Shown here: one piece after another, positions 52,179-61,071 of the stretch
How the letters are laid out: each line of letters begins with the position of its first letter
Numbering within the stretch: the stretch's first letter is position 1
Assembly: GCA_902490305.1 (NCBI GenBank)
Contig: CABUDI010000005.1
Coordinates: forward strand, 48,632-112,631
Direction of reading: 5' to 3'
Length of the DNA stretch: 64,000 nucleotides
Origin: an uncultured Collinsella sp.
GTDB lineage: Bacteria > Actinomycetota > Coriobacteriia > Coriobacteriales > Coriobacteriaceae
Position numbers and translations under genes: made by a program
Notes under the pieces: generated by a model
What the model was told of the DNA's origin: nothing
Database searches by the model: none
Seen by the model: the letters and a program-made list of their open reading frames with translations, nothing else

Positions 52179-53630
52179 ATGGCGGACAAGAACGCAGAAG
52201 TTGCAGTCGAGGATAACGGCGGCATGAAGAAAACGCTTTCGCTCTGGAACTTCTTCACCATCGGCTTCGGTGCCATCATCGGTACCGGTTGGGTTCTGCA
52301 GGTCGGCGACTGGATGGTCGTGGGCGGCGGTCCCGTTCCCGCTATGATCGCATTCCTCTTGGGTGCAATCTTCCTCGTGCCCGTCGGAGCTGTTTTCGGT
52401 GAGCTCACGGCTGCTATCCCCATCTCGGGCGGTATCGTCGAGTATGTCGATCGTAGCTTTGGCCGTACGCTGAGCTACATCACCGGATGGCTTTTGGCCC
52501 TGGGCAACGGCATCCTGTGCCCGTGGGAGGCCATCGCCATTTCGACCCTCGTGTCCGAGATGTTCGGCAGCCTGCCCGGCCTTGAGTGGCTGCGCGCCGT
52601 CAAGCTCTACACCATCCTGGGGGCCGACGTTTACCTGTTCCCGACGCTGATCGCGCTCGGCTTTGCAGTCTACGTCATCTTTCTCAACTTCCGCGGTGCC
52701 AGCTCGGCTGCCAAGCTTCAGGCCTTCCTGACCAAGGCCCTGCTCTGCGGCATGCTGCTCGCCATGGGCGTCTCGCTGTTCACCGGCTCGCCGGACAATG
52801 CCATGCCCGTGTTCTCCCAGGTCACCGGCGCTGGCGGCGGCAAGGCCGCTACCGAGAGCTCCAGCCTGTTTGCCGGCATCGTGTCGGTCCTGGTTCTGAC
52901 CCCGTTCTTCTACGCTGGCTTCGACACCATTCCTCAGCAGGCTGAGGAAGCAGCCGAGGGCCTCAACTGGAACAAGTTCGGCAAGATCATCTCCCTGGCA
53001 CTGCTGGCCGCCGGCGGCTTCTACATGGTCTGTATCTACTCGTTCGGCACCATCCTCGACTGGCATGAGTTTGTTAAGAGCCCGGTTCCCGCGCTCGCCT
53101 GCCTCAAGGGCATCAACATGCTCCTGTACCTGGCCATGCTCGTCATCGCCACGCTTGGACCCATGGGCCCGATGAACTCCTTCTACGGCGCCACGAGCCG
53201 CATCATGCTCGCCATGGGCCGTAAGGGCCAGCTGCCCGAGAAGTTCGCCGAGGTCGACCCCAAGTCCGGCGCTCCCAAGCTCGCCTGCGTCGTTCTGGGC
53301 GTTATCACCGTCATTGGTCCGTTCCTGGGCAAGAACATGCTCATCCCTCTGACCAACGTGTCGGCTCTCGCCTTCATCTTCTCCTGCGGTATGGTCGCCC
53401 TCGCCTGCCTGCGCATGCGCTTCACCGAGCCCGACCTGCCTCGTCCCTACGAGGTGCCCGGCGGCAAGTTTGGCATCGGTCTCGCTATCGCTGCCTGCGC
53501 CATCATCATCGGCCTGCTCGTGATTCCGTTCTCTCCCGCCTCCCTCAACATGGTGGAGTGGAGCATCGTGATCGGCTGGTTGGCTATTGGCCTGGCCCTC
53601 ATGGCTTTCACCAATTCCCGCAAAAAGTAA
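52179..53630 (+). CDS. APC-superfamily amino-acid permease
   Basis: 483 aa, about 12 membrane helices. FFTIGFGAIIGTGWVLQVGDW is the APC helix-1 substrate-binding region with the GxIIGxG motif. FGELTAAIPISGGIVEYVD and the FAGIVSVLVLTPFFYAGFDTIPQ core are also family traits. Likely a proton-coupled symporter or an antiporter. It precedes the amidohydrolase by 131 nt in the same direction, suggesting that the permease supplies its substrate (inference). Confidence 0.9.
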   Translation: MADKNAEVAVEDNGGMKKTLSLWNFFTIGFGAIIGTGWVLQVGDWMVVGGGPVPAMIAFLLGAIFLVPVGAVFGELTAAIPISGGIVEYVDRSFGRTLSYITGWLLALGNGILCPWEAIAISTLVSEMFGSLPGLEWLRAVKLYTILGADVYLFPTLIALGFAVYVIFLNFRGASSAAKLQAFLTKALLCGMLLAMGVSLFTGSPDNAMPVFSQVTGAGGGKAATESSSLFAGIVSVLVLTPFFYAGFDTIPQQAEEAAEGLNWNKFGKIISLALLAAGGFYMVCIYSFGTILDWHEFVKSPVPALACLKGINMLLYLAMLVIATLGPMGPMNSFYGATSRIMLAMGRKGQLPEKFAEVDPKSGAPKLACVVLGVITVIGPFLGKNMLIPLTNVSALAFIFSCGMVALACLRMRFTEPDLPRPYEVPGGKFGIGLAIAACAIIIGLLVIPFSPASLNMVEWSIVIGWLAIGLALMAFTNSRKK

Positions 53631-53650
53631 CGCCTAGTCGGGGCGGATCG

Positions 53651-53679
53651 GGTGCGCGGGGCCCTCTCTCCCGCGCACC
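53651..53679 (+). terminator. Hairpin after the permease gene
   Basis: Perfect 10-bp stem GGTGCGCGGG/CCCGCGCACC with a 9-nt loop; no T-run. It may reduce read-through into the amidohydrolase gene or stabilise the permease mRNA. Confidence 0.45.
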
Positions 53680-53761
53680 GAACCCGGCACCACTTGGGTA
53701 GCTTTGTGAGGCCTTAACCCAACACGGCCTCGCCCACTATATGGATCCATAAGGAGGAACC

Positions 53762-55039
53762 ATGTCCACTAAGTATGCAATCGTTGGCGGCAAGCTCATC
53801 GACGGTACCGGTGCCGAGCCGGTCGAGAACTCCCTCGTTCTCGTCGACGACAACGGCAAGATCGAGTACGCCGGCACTATGCAGGACCTTCCCGAGGGCG
53901 TTGAGGTCATCGACGCCGCCGGCAAGACCGTCCTTCCCGGCCTGATCGACACCCACCTGCACTTCTCGGGCAACCTGACCGACGATGACACCGATTGGGT
54001 CATGCAGCCGCTCCTCGAGAAGCAGGCCGTCGCCGTCAAGCAGGCCTACGACTGCCTCACCCACGGCCTCACCACCGTCTGCGAGATCGGCCGCTTTGGT
54101 ATCCAGATCCGTGACTGCATCGACAAGGGCGTCTTTAAGGGCCCGCGCGTTCTGGCCACCGGCCTCGGTTTCTGCCGTGTTGCCGGCCACGGTGACTCTC
54201 ACCACTGCACCCAGGAGCTCAACAAGGAATCCCATCCCTGGGGCGACCAGGTCGACGGTCCTTGGGATCTGCGCAAGGCCGTCCGTCGTCGCCTGCGCGA
54301 GAACCCCGATGCCATCAAGATCTGGGCTACCGGTGGCGGCATCTGGCGCTGGGACTCCGGTCGCGACCAGCACTACTGCTCCGAGGAGATCCAGGCCGTG
54401 GTCGACGAGGCAAAGATGGTCGGCATCCCCGTGTGGAGCCACTGCTACAACAACCACGCCGCTGCCTACGATTCCGTTCGCTTTGGCTGCGAGCAGCTGA
54501 TTCACGGTTTCGATATCGATGAGCGCACCATGGACCTCATGGCCGAGCAGGGCACCTTCTTCACCCCGACGATCGCCTTCCTGCCCACCTGGTACGCCAC
54601 CTATCCGCCCGTCTACGTCCCCGAGCTGCACGACAAGTACGAGGGCACCCTGGTCGAGAAGGAGCTGCAGCGCAACTACGACTGCCTGCGCGAGGCCAAG
54701 AAGCGCGGCGTCGTCATGACGATCGGCTCCGACTCCTTCTCCTTCGTCACCCCGTACGGCACCTGCTCCATCGAGGAGATGTACGAGTTCGTCGACAAAA
54801 TCGGCTTCACTCCGGTCGAGACCATCACCTGCGCCACCCTCAACGGTGCCAAGATGTGCCACATCGAGGACGAGACCGGTTCCATCGAGGCCGGCAAGTG
54901 CGCCGACCTGCTGGTCGTCAACGGTGACGTCGCCGCCGACATCCACGTGCTCAACACCGACAACATGGACGTCATCATGAAGGACGGCTGGATCGTCGAG
55001 GCTGGCACCTTTGGCGAGGCCAACAAATACAGCGCCTAA
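53762..55039 (+). CDS. Metal-dependent amidohydrolase (imidazolonepropionase-like)
   Basis: 425 aa cytoplasmic enzyme, GGAGG 5-7 nt before the ATG. The amidohydrolase metal site is visible: HLHF in LIDTHLHFSG, Lys in AIKIWATGG (carboxylated-lysine position), His in VWSHCYNNHA and LIHGFDID, and Asp in TIGSDSFS. The C-terminal beta-sandwich closes with GSIEAGKCADLLVVNGD. Related enzymes cleave cyclic amides, Xaa-Pro-type dipeptides or ureides, and the substrate is not predictable. With the permease upstream and carbamate kinase nearby, an imported nitrogen-rich substrate is plausible. Confidence 0.88.
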   Translation: MSTKYAIVGGKLIDGTGAEPVENSLVLVDDNGKIEYAGTMQDLPEGVEVIDAAGKTVLPGLIDTHLHFSGNLTDDDTDWVMQPLLEKQAVAVKQAYDCLTHGLTTVCEIGRFGIQIRDCIDKGVFKGPRVLATGLGFCRVAGHGDSHHCTQELNKESHPWGDQVDGPWDLRKAVRRRLRENPDAIKIWATGGGIWRWDSGRDQHYCSEEIQAVVDEAKMVGIPVWSHCYNNHAAAYDSVRFGCEQLIHGFDIDERTMDLMAEQGTFFTPTIAFLPTWYATYPPVYVPELHDKYEGTLVEKELQRNYDCLREAKKRGVVMTIGSDSFSFVTPYGTCSIEEMYEFVDKIGFTPVETITCATLNGAKMCHIEDETGSIEAGKCADLLVVNGDVAADIHVLNTDNMDVIMKDGWIVEAGTFGEANKYSA

Positions 55040-55095
55040 ACTACCGTTCATCGACGACTGGATGTAAAACACAGTATTTGATTGCATAATGCAAT

Positions 55096-55124
55096 GGAGA
55101 GGGTCGCTTGCGGCCCTCTTTATT
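55096..55124 (+). terminator. Amidohydrolase terminator
   Basis: AGAGGGTCGC/GCGGCCCTCT (one wobble) followed by TTATT. Confidence 0.75.
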
Positions 55125-55150
55125 GCTATGGGTGCGATAGATAAAAGGGG

Positions 55151-56542
55151 ATGACGGTGGATTTAAACAGGCTGATTCTGGGCAAGAGCTACAACTCTAC
55201 CAAGGTCTTTCGTACAGCCCAGCATGTGGTCCAGGCCATCCTGCTCGGTGTTGTCGTTCCGGCGCTTATCCTGCTGCTTATCTGGGATTTAACCGATAAT
55301 CCCAATCCCGTTCCGGGCGTTGTCGTTATTGCCGGCATGGTCATGCTGTGCTTCTTTTTCTCATATGTCTTTGTGGTCCCCGACGACCTCACATCGAGCG
55401 CAACCGACCGTACGCTCGCCATCGCATCAAAAATATTCGCCTACACGTCGCGCGGCCTTACGCCCGAAGCGGCCCTGGGCGCCTCTAAAATTATCCTGTC
55501 CGAGACCATCGCCTCTGCCATCTGCTTTACCGACGGCAAGCAGGTGTTGGCAAGCTGGGGCGAGGACTCGGCAAAGTGCCCCGCCGGCACCCCGGTCGTG
55601 CTCAAGACCACGCTCAGTGTGATTGAGACGGGCGAGCAGAGCGTGTTTTCGCGTGACACCTCCAATGAGACGGGCGGCTATTTTCCCCGCCTGCGCGCCG
55701 GCATCGTCGCGCCGCTTACCGTGCGCGGGCATTGCGTGGGCACACTCGAGCTGTATTACCCTCGCCTGAGCAGCATCGATATGCGCCAGACGGCCCTTGC
55801 CTCGGGTTTTGCCGACCTAATTTCCACGCAGCTCGCCAGCTTTGAGCTCGAGCGCCAGGACGAGCTCACAGCCCGCGTTGAGCTTCGCGCCCTGCAGTCG
55901 CAGGTCGACCCGCATTTTCTATTCAATACCATTAGCACGATCGTGTCGCTCGTTCGAACCGAGCCCGACAAGGCGCGATCGCTGCTGATCGACTTTTCCA
56001 ACTACTATCGTCAGACGCTTTCTGACTCCGATACGCTCACCACGCTCGAGCACGAGGTGGAACAGGGCACTCGTTATATCAATCTTATGCAGGCCCGGTA
56101 TGGCGACGGCCGTCTGCGCGTTTCGGTCGACATCGACTTTGAGGTGCGCGACAGCCTGGTACCGCCGTTTATCTTGCAGCCGCTGCTCGAAAACTGCATC
56201 AAGCATGCGCAGCGCGAGATCGAGCCGCTTTCTATTCGTGTTAGGGCTTTCGAGACCGATGACGGCTTGGAGATCATCGTCGAAGATGACGGCATCGGGA
56301 TGAGCGAAGAAGTCTGCGCGCATCTGTTTGAGCTGCATCGCCGAGAGGAGCCCGAGAGCATTACCGCCGACGGCTCCGTCAAGCGAGGTTGCGGCCTGGC
56401 GCTCTTCAACGTGCTTCAGCGCATCCATTTCTTTTACGGAGAAGATTCTGGCATGCGCGTGAAGTCCCAGGAGGGCGTGGGAACGCAGGTCATCGTTGAG
56501 TTGAACGGCGAGCCGCATGAGCCGGCGCCGTTGACGGTGTAG
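55151..56542 (+). CDS. LytS-type sensor histidine kinase 1
   Basis: 463 aa. Two N-terminal helices (~26-75), a GAF-like domain (~95-225), then the HisKA_7TM/internal-kinase signature QVDPHFLFNTIST with the phospho-His, and an ATPase with LLENCIKHA, DDGIGM and GCGLALFNV. ATG 55151 abuts AAAGGGG with no spacer, so GTG 55157 (6-nt spacing) may be the true start. Paired with the LytTR regulator 38 nt downstream. A close paralogue is encoded at 61068. Confidence 0.9.
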   Translation: MTVDLNRLILGKSYNSTKVFRTAQHVVQAILLGVVVPALILLLIWDLTDNPNPVPGVVVIAGMVMLCFFFSYVFVVPDDLTSSATDRTLAIASKIFAYTSRGLTPEAALGASKIILSETIASAICFTDGKQVLASWGEDSAKCPAGTPVVLKTTLSVIETGEQSVFSRDTSNETGGYFPRLRAGIVAPLTVRGHCVGTLELYYPRLSSIDMRQTALASGFADLISTQLASFELERQDELTARVELRALQSQVDPHFLFNTISTIVSLVRTEPDKARSLLIDFSNYYRQTLSDSDTLTTLEHEVEQGTRYINLMQARYGDGRLRVSVDIDFEVRDSLVPPFILQPLLENCIKHAQREIEPLSIRVRAFETDDGLEIIVEDDGIGMSEEVCAHLFELHRREEPESITADGSVKRGCGLALFNVLQRIHFFYGEDSGMRVKSQEGVGTQVIVELNGEPHEPAPLTV

Positions 56543-56580
56543 CACGCGGTTGGATTGAGAGAAAAAGAGGGGAAGCGCAT

Positions 56581-57315
56581 ATGTCCGAAGGCTGGAACAT
56601 CCTGGTGGTTGATGACGAGCCCCCAATTAGGGCTGAGCTACGCTATCTGTTGGAAAAGGATACGCGTGTGGGTCAGATTGCCGAGGCGGGCAATGTCACC
56701 GAAGCCGTGGAGTCGATTCTGTCGAACAAGCCCGACGTGCTGTTTTTGGACATTACCATGCCCGGTCGCTCGGGAATTGAGCTTGCCGAGACGCTGCAGA
56801 ACCTAAAGACGCCACCGGTCGTGGTGTTTGTGACGGCATTTGCCGAGTATGCGGCCGATGCCTATAACCTCGATGCTGTCGATTACATCGTCAAGCCGGT
56901 CGAGGATGCCCGCTTGTCAAAGGCGCTCGACAAGATCGAGACTGCCCTGGGCGCTCGCCGTGTCGTCCATGCTCCGCGCCAGCCTTTGCGCCTGACGGTG
57001 GATCGCGGGGGCAAAAAGGTGTTCATTCCCGTGGCGGATGTCTGCTACTTTGAGGCGCGCGCCGATTTCTGCAACGCCGTCTGCGCCGAGGGGACATACC
57101 TGATCAATGAGTCGATTTCCTCGCTCGAGCGTCGCCTGGCCTCCGAGGGCTTTATCCGCGTCCACCGCAGCTATCTGGTTAATTTGGAAGACGTACATAA
57201 TGTCGAGATCGGCTCCACGGGCCTGATGGAGCTCAGGCTCGATCGCGTAACCTCGACGGTGCCCGTGTCCCGCCGTCGCGCTGCCGAGGTCAAATCGCAC
57301 TTGGGGCTTGCGTAA
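56581..57315 (+). CDS. LytTR-family response regulator 1
   Basis: 244 aa. Receiver domain with VVDDEPP and phospho-Asp in VLFLDITMPG. The C-terminal LytTR DNA-binding domain has VFIPVADVCYFEA, FIRVHRSYLVNL and VPVSRRRAAEVK. LytTR regulators bind paired direct repeats near promoters. Cognate to the kinase just upstream. Confidence 0.93.
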   Translation: MSEGWNILVVDDEPPIRAELRYLLEKDTRVGQIAEAGNVTEAVESILSNKPDVLFLDITMPGRSGIELAETLQNLKTPPVVVFVTAFAEYAADAYNLDAVDYIVKPVEDARLSKALDKIETALGARRVVHAPRQPLRLTVDRGGKKVFIPVADVCYFEARADFCNAVCAEGTYLINESISSLERRLASEGFIRVHRSYLVNLEDVHNVEIGSTGLMELRLDRVTSTVPVSRRRAAEVKSHLGLA

Positions 57316-57406
57316 GGGTCGGTGTGCCATCGTTTGCCGTTGCAGGTTTGGCATGACTGTGCGGTGGGCATAATGGATTGCATCGAATGAAATCGAAAGG
57401 ATTATT

Positions 57407-58351
57407 ATGCCCGCGCTCATTACGCATCATCTGTTTGGCGAGGAAAGCATCGACCGTCTTCCGCAGGGCGTTATCACGTCCGACGAGGAGCGCATCGCCT
57501 TTATCCTGGGCAACCAGGGTCCCGACCCGTTTTTCTTCCACATGCTCACGCCGCGCATTTCCGACTGTATGTCGCTTGCTCAGGTCATGCACCGCTCGCG
57601 CATGTCGCGCCAGTTCTCGTGTCTGCGCGACGGCGTGTCGCACCTACAGCCGCGCGATGCCAATCTGGGTCGCGCCTTTGCGCTGGGCCTGCTGTCGCAC
57701 TATGTGCTCGATCGCAATGCCCACCCCTTTGTCTACGAGCAGCAGTTTGGCATTGTTGAGTCCGACCCCGAGCTCGAGGCTTCGGGCAGTCAAGTCCACG
57801 CCGTGCTCGAAAGCGACCTGGACGTGCTGATGCTGCAACTCAAACGTGACGGGGCCACGGTCGAGGATTATCCACCGGCGGGCGAGATCGTCACTACCGA
57901 CCGCATCAATCGCGTTGCCGGCGTGCTGATGAGCTACGTCGCCGGACGCGTGTACGGTATCGACATCCCGGCGGGGGAGTACGCCGGCGCCGTCTCGGAC
58001 ATGCAGATGCTCTACCGCACTATCGAGCCGGCCGGTTCGGCCAAGACGCGCGCGATTGCCCTGCTCGAGGGCTTGGTGCACGATTATTCGCTGCTCGACG
58101 GCCTTGCGCACCGCGTGACGATCGAGCTGCCCGAGCGTACCGGCAACCTGGGCCACTTGGCATGGAAGAACCCCTTTACCGATGAAGTCTCGACCGAGAG
58201 CTTCCCCGAGGTCTTTGACCGCGCGCTGCTCGATTACGAGTGCACGGTTGCCCGCTTTATCGAGACCGGCGATATGGAAGCCGTGACCAACCACGTCAAT
58301 TACAGCGGTCGCGTGCTCGGCGCCGACGAAGAGTTCGACCGCGAGGAGTAG
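57407..58351 (+). CDS. Zinc-dependent phospholipase C family protein
   Basis: 314 aa, AAAGGA 6 nt before the ATG. ALITHHLFGEES, GNQGPDPFFF and LGLLSHYVLDRNAHPFVYE supply the His/Asp residues of the Zn_dep_PLPC fold as I recognise it. There is no signal peptide, so a cytosolic location is likely and actual phospholipase activity is unproven. It lies between the first two-component system and the MFS gene. Confidence 0.75.
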   Translation: MPALITHHLFGEESIDRLPQGVITSDEERIAFILGNQGPDPFFFHMLTPRISDCMSLAQVMHRSRMSRQFSCLRDGVSHLQPRDANLGRAFALGLLSHYVLDRNAHPFVYEQQFGIVESDPELEASGSQVHAVLESDLDVLMLQLKRDGATVEDYPPAGEIVTTDRINRVAGVLMSYVAGRVYGIDIPAGEYAGAVSDMQMLYRTIEPAGSAKTRAIALLEGLVHDYSLLDGLAHRVTIELPERTGNLGHLAWKNPFTDEVSTESFPEVFDRALLDYECTVARFIETGDMEAVTNHVNYSGRVLGADEEFDREE

Positions 58352-58452
58352 GGCTCGTGCGTGCCCCTTTGCCGAATCCTTACCGGCGCCTCTGGGCAAT
58401 TGGGGTACGATGAACTAACTGCATATCGGGCGAATACGAAGGGGCCCTGTCC

Positions 58453-59712
58453 ATGAAATACACCAAGCTCGAGCGTAACTGGGTTATGTACGATGTGGGC
58501 AACTCGGCCCTCGTGCTGCTCAATACCTCGGTGGTGCCCATCTACTTTAACGCCATCAATACCGGTGCTTCCTCGGCAGACCTGGTGGTCGCTTGGGGCA
58601 ACGCGCAGACGATTGCCTCGCTGGTCATTGCCATGCTCATGCCCATTCTGGGCGCGCTTGCCGATTACGCCGGCAACAAGATCAAGTTCTTCTTGGGCTT
58701 CTTCCTCACGGGCCTGGTTCTTTGCCTGGCGCAGGCTATCCCAATGTCCGCCATGGCATTTTTGACCGTGTACGTGCTGTGCACCATCGGCCTTAACTCT
58801 TCTATGACGTTCTACGACGCCATGCTGCCCGACATTACCACCGACGAGCGCATGGACGCCGTGTCCAGCTCGGGCTATGCCTGGGGCTACATCGGTTCTA
58901 CCGTGCCGTTCGTCATCTGCCTGGCGCTCATCATGGGTGGCCCCGCTCTTGGCGTCCCCACCATGCTGGCAACGCGTCTGTCTTTTATCATCACTGGTGC
59001 CTGGTGGCTCATCTTTACCCTGCCGCTCATTCACACCTATAAGCAAAAGTATGGTCGCGAGCGCGGTCCCGAGGACACCATCGGCCACATCGTTGGCGGT
59101 GTGTTCTCCGAGGTCGGACACACCATGCGCGAGATCGCCCACAACAAGACCGTGCTGGTCTACATGATTGCGTTCTTCTTCTATATCGATGGCGTCCACA
59201 CGGTCATTTCCATGGCTACCAGCTACGGCTCGGCTTTGGGCATCGATTCGACCCAGCTGGTACTGGCGCTGCTCGTTACGCAGTTCGTGGCCTTTCCGTC
59301 CGCCATCATCTACGGCAAGCTCGCCGGACGCGTGGGCACGCTCAACATGATCCTGGTGGCGGTCGCCGCCTACATGGGCATTGTGCTGTTCGCCGCGTTC
59401 TTCCTAAAGACCGCCTTTGAGTTCTGGGTGCTTGCCATTATGGTCGGCCTGTTCCAGGGCGGCGTGCAGGCGCTTAGCCGTAGCTACTTTGGTCGCATTA
59501 TCCCCAAGGAAAAGTCCAACGAGTACTACGGCTTCTTTGACATCTTTGGTCGTTATGCAAGCGTCATGGGTACCTTCCTAGTGTCGGTCGTTACCTCGCT
59601 GACCGGCAACCCGTCGCTGGGCGTCCTTTCTATTGGCGTGCTGCTGATCGTTGGCTTTATGCTGCTGGTTCGCCTGTCCCGCATGACTCGGGCAGCAGAG
59701 CATGCCGCATAG
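58453..59712 (+). CDS. MFS transporter, UMF1/Atg22-like
   Basis: 419 aa with ~12 helices. The N-terminal YTKLERNWVMYDVGNSALVL motif and FYDAMLPDITTDERMDAVSS are typical of the UMF1 family (vacuole effluxer-like in fungi, uncharacterised exporters in bacteria). A substrate cannot be assigned. Confidence 0.85.
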   Translation: MKYTKLERNWVMYDVGNSALVLLNTSVVPIYFNAINTGASSADLVVAWGNAQTIASLVIAMLMPILGALADYAGNKIKFFLGFFLTGLVLCLAQAIPMSAMAFLTVYVLCTIGLNSSMTFYDAMLPDITTDERMDAVSSSGYAWGYIGSTVPFVICLALIMGGPALGVPTMLATRLSFIITGAWWLIFTLPLIHTYKQKYGRERGPEDTIGHIVGGVFSEVGHTMREIAHNKTVLVYMIAFFFYIDGVHTVISMATSYGSALGIDSTQLVLALLVTQFVAFPSAIIYGKLAGRVGTLNMILVAVAAYMGIVLFAAFFLKTAFEFWVLAIMVGLFQGGVQALSRSYFGRIIPKEKSNEYYGFFDIFGRYASVMGTFLVSVVTSLTGNPSLGVLSIGVLLIVGFMLLVRLSRMTRAAEHAA

Positions 59713-59826
59713 GAGCGAGCGGCTATTGTGCCTGTCCACGGTACTCTTTTGGGGTTATCCGCAATAAACATTGCGACTTGCGAGCAATGATTTGCCCAAG
59801 TGGGTATGATGGAATCAGCTAGGTCG

Positions 59827-59862
59827 CGGGGCGTCGCCTGTGTTTGGCGGCGTCCCGTTTTT
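59827..59862 (+). terminator. Terminator-like hairpin in the glycosyltransferase leader
   Basis: CGGGGCGTCGCC (59827-59838) / GGCGGCGTCCCG (59846-59857) followed by TTTTTG. It lies 114 nt after the MFS stop but only ~17 nt after a possible TATGAT -10 (59805-59810), so it could act either as the MFS terminator or as an attenuator. Confidence 0.65.
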
Positions 59863-59883
59863 GTGTTGCAGGGAGGGTAAGGC

Positions 59884-61071
59884 ATGAACGCCACAGTCGT
59901 GATTCCAACGTATTGGGCGGGCGATGACGCTTGCGCAAACGCCCCTGGCACCTATGACCATTCGACGCGACTCAACGCCGACAATCCCGAACTCGACCGC
60001 TGTCTGGCCTCGCTTGAGCAGGTACGTGACATCCCGCGCATCATCCTTTTGGTGGTCTGTCCCGTTTCTGCCACAGCCGATGTGTCGCTGCGCGTGCGCG
60101 AGATTGTCGACGCGCATCCCACGCTCAAGGTCACCGTTGTCACCAACACCCAGGCCTCGCGCATCGCAGACCGGGTTGCTCAGATCGCGCCCAAGGGTTC
60201 GGGCGAGTGCGTGAGCCTGCGAGGCTACGGTGCCATCCGCAACATGGGGCTAGCCTGTGCCGCTGTGCTGGGTCATGACGCGGTTATCTTTTTGGATGAC
60301 GATGAGACTGTCATCGACGCCGACTTTATGAAGCGCGCGACCTATGCGTTGGGGCAGCAGACGCGTCAGGGCTTGCCGATCTTGGTCAAGAGCGGCTATT
60401 TCTACGATCGCGACGGCTCGCCGCTGGCTCCCACGGACAAGGCGGGCATCTGCCATCGTTGGTGGACCAAGCGCATCGAGTTCAACCGTTGGATGAAAAA
60501 GGCGCTCTCGGGCACCCGCATCTCGCGATCCAACTACGTGTGCGGCGGCCTGATGGCCCTGCACGCCCGCGCCTTTACGCGTGTAGCCTTTGACCCGTTT
60601 ATCACCCGCGGCGAGGACTTGGATTACCTCTTTAACATGCGCATGTTTGGCTACGACGTGTGGTTCGATAACGAGTGGACCGTGCGTCATCTGCCTCCGG
60701 AGTCCGAAAAGCGCTCACCGCGCTTTATGCAGGATGTATACCGTTGGTACTACGAACGGGCCAAGTTGACATTCGCCGCGCATCAAAAGGAGCTCATTCC
60801 CGTTACGGCGGCATCGCTCATGCCCTACCCGGGCCCGTGGATTTCGCGCGAGCTCGACGACCGCGTGCGCAAGACCGCTATGGTCCGCAGCGTGTTTACC
60901 CGCGAGCATGAGGGCTACCTGCGCATTTGGCGCCATGGTATCGGCGAGGCAAAGGCCTATGCGCGCCAAAACGCTGCAAGCTACCTGCGTTTCCAGAGCT
61001 TTTGGCCCAAGATCATGGACGGGCTTTGGCGTGACGCACAACTGATCAGTATCCTGGAGGGGGCCGAATGA
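59884..61071 (+). CDS. Glycosyltransferase-like protein (GT-A fold)
   Basis: 395 aa. The start MNATVVIPTYW, the FLDDDET metal motif (DxD-like), and RGEDLDYLFNMRMFGYD are features of family-2-type glycosyltransferases. No membrane helix is evident. Its stop overlaps the start of the second LytS kinase (ATGA), so the sugar transfer and the two-component system are co-expressed. Acceptor and donor unknown. Confidence 0.78.
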   Translation: MNATVVIPTYWAGDDACANAPGTYDHSTRLNADNPELDRCLASLEQVRDIPRIILLVVCPVSATADVSLRVREIVDAHPTLKVTVVTNTQASRIADRVAQIAPKGSGECVSLRGYGAIRNMGLACAAVLGHDAVIFLDDDETVIDADFMKRATYALGQQTRQGLPILVKSGYFYDRDGSPLAPTDKAGICHRWWTKRIEFNRWMKKALSGTRISRSNYVCGGLMALHARAFTRVAFDPFITRGEDLDYLFNMRMFGYDVWFDNEWTVRHLPPESEKRSPRFMQDVYRWYYERAKLTFAAHQKELIPVTAASLMPYPGPWISRELDDRVRKTAMVRSVFTREHEGYLRIWRHGIGEAKAYARQNAASYLRFQSFWPKIMDGLWRDAQLISILEGAE

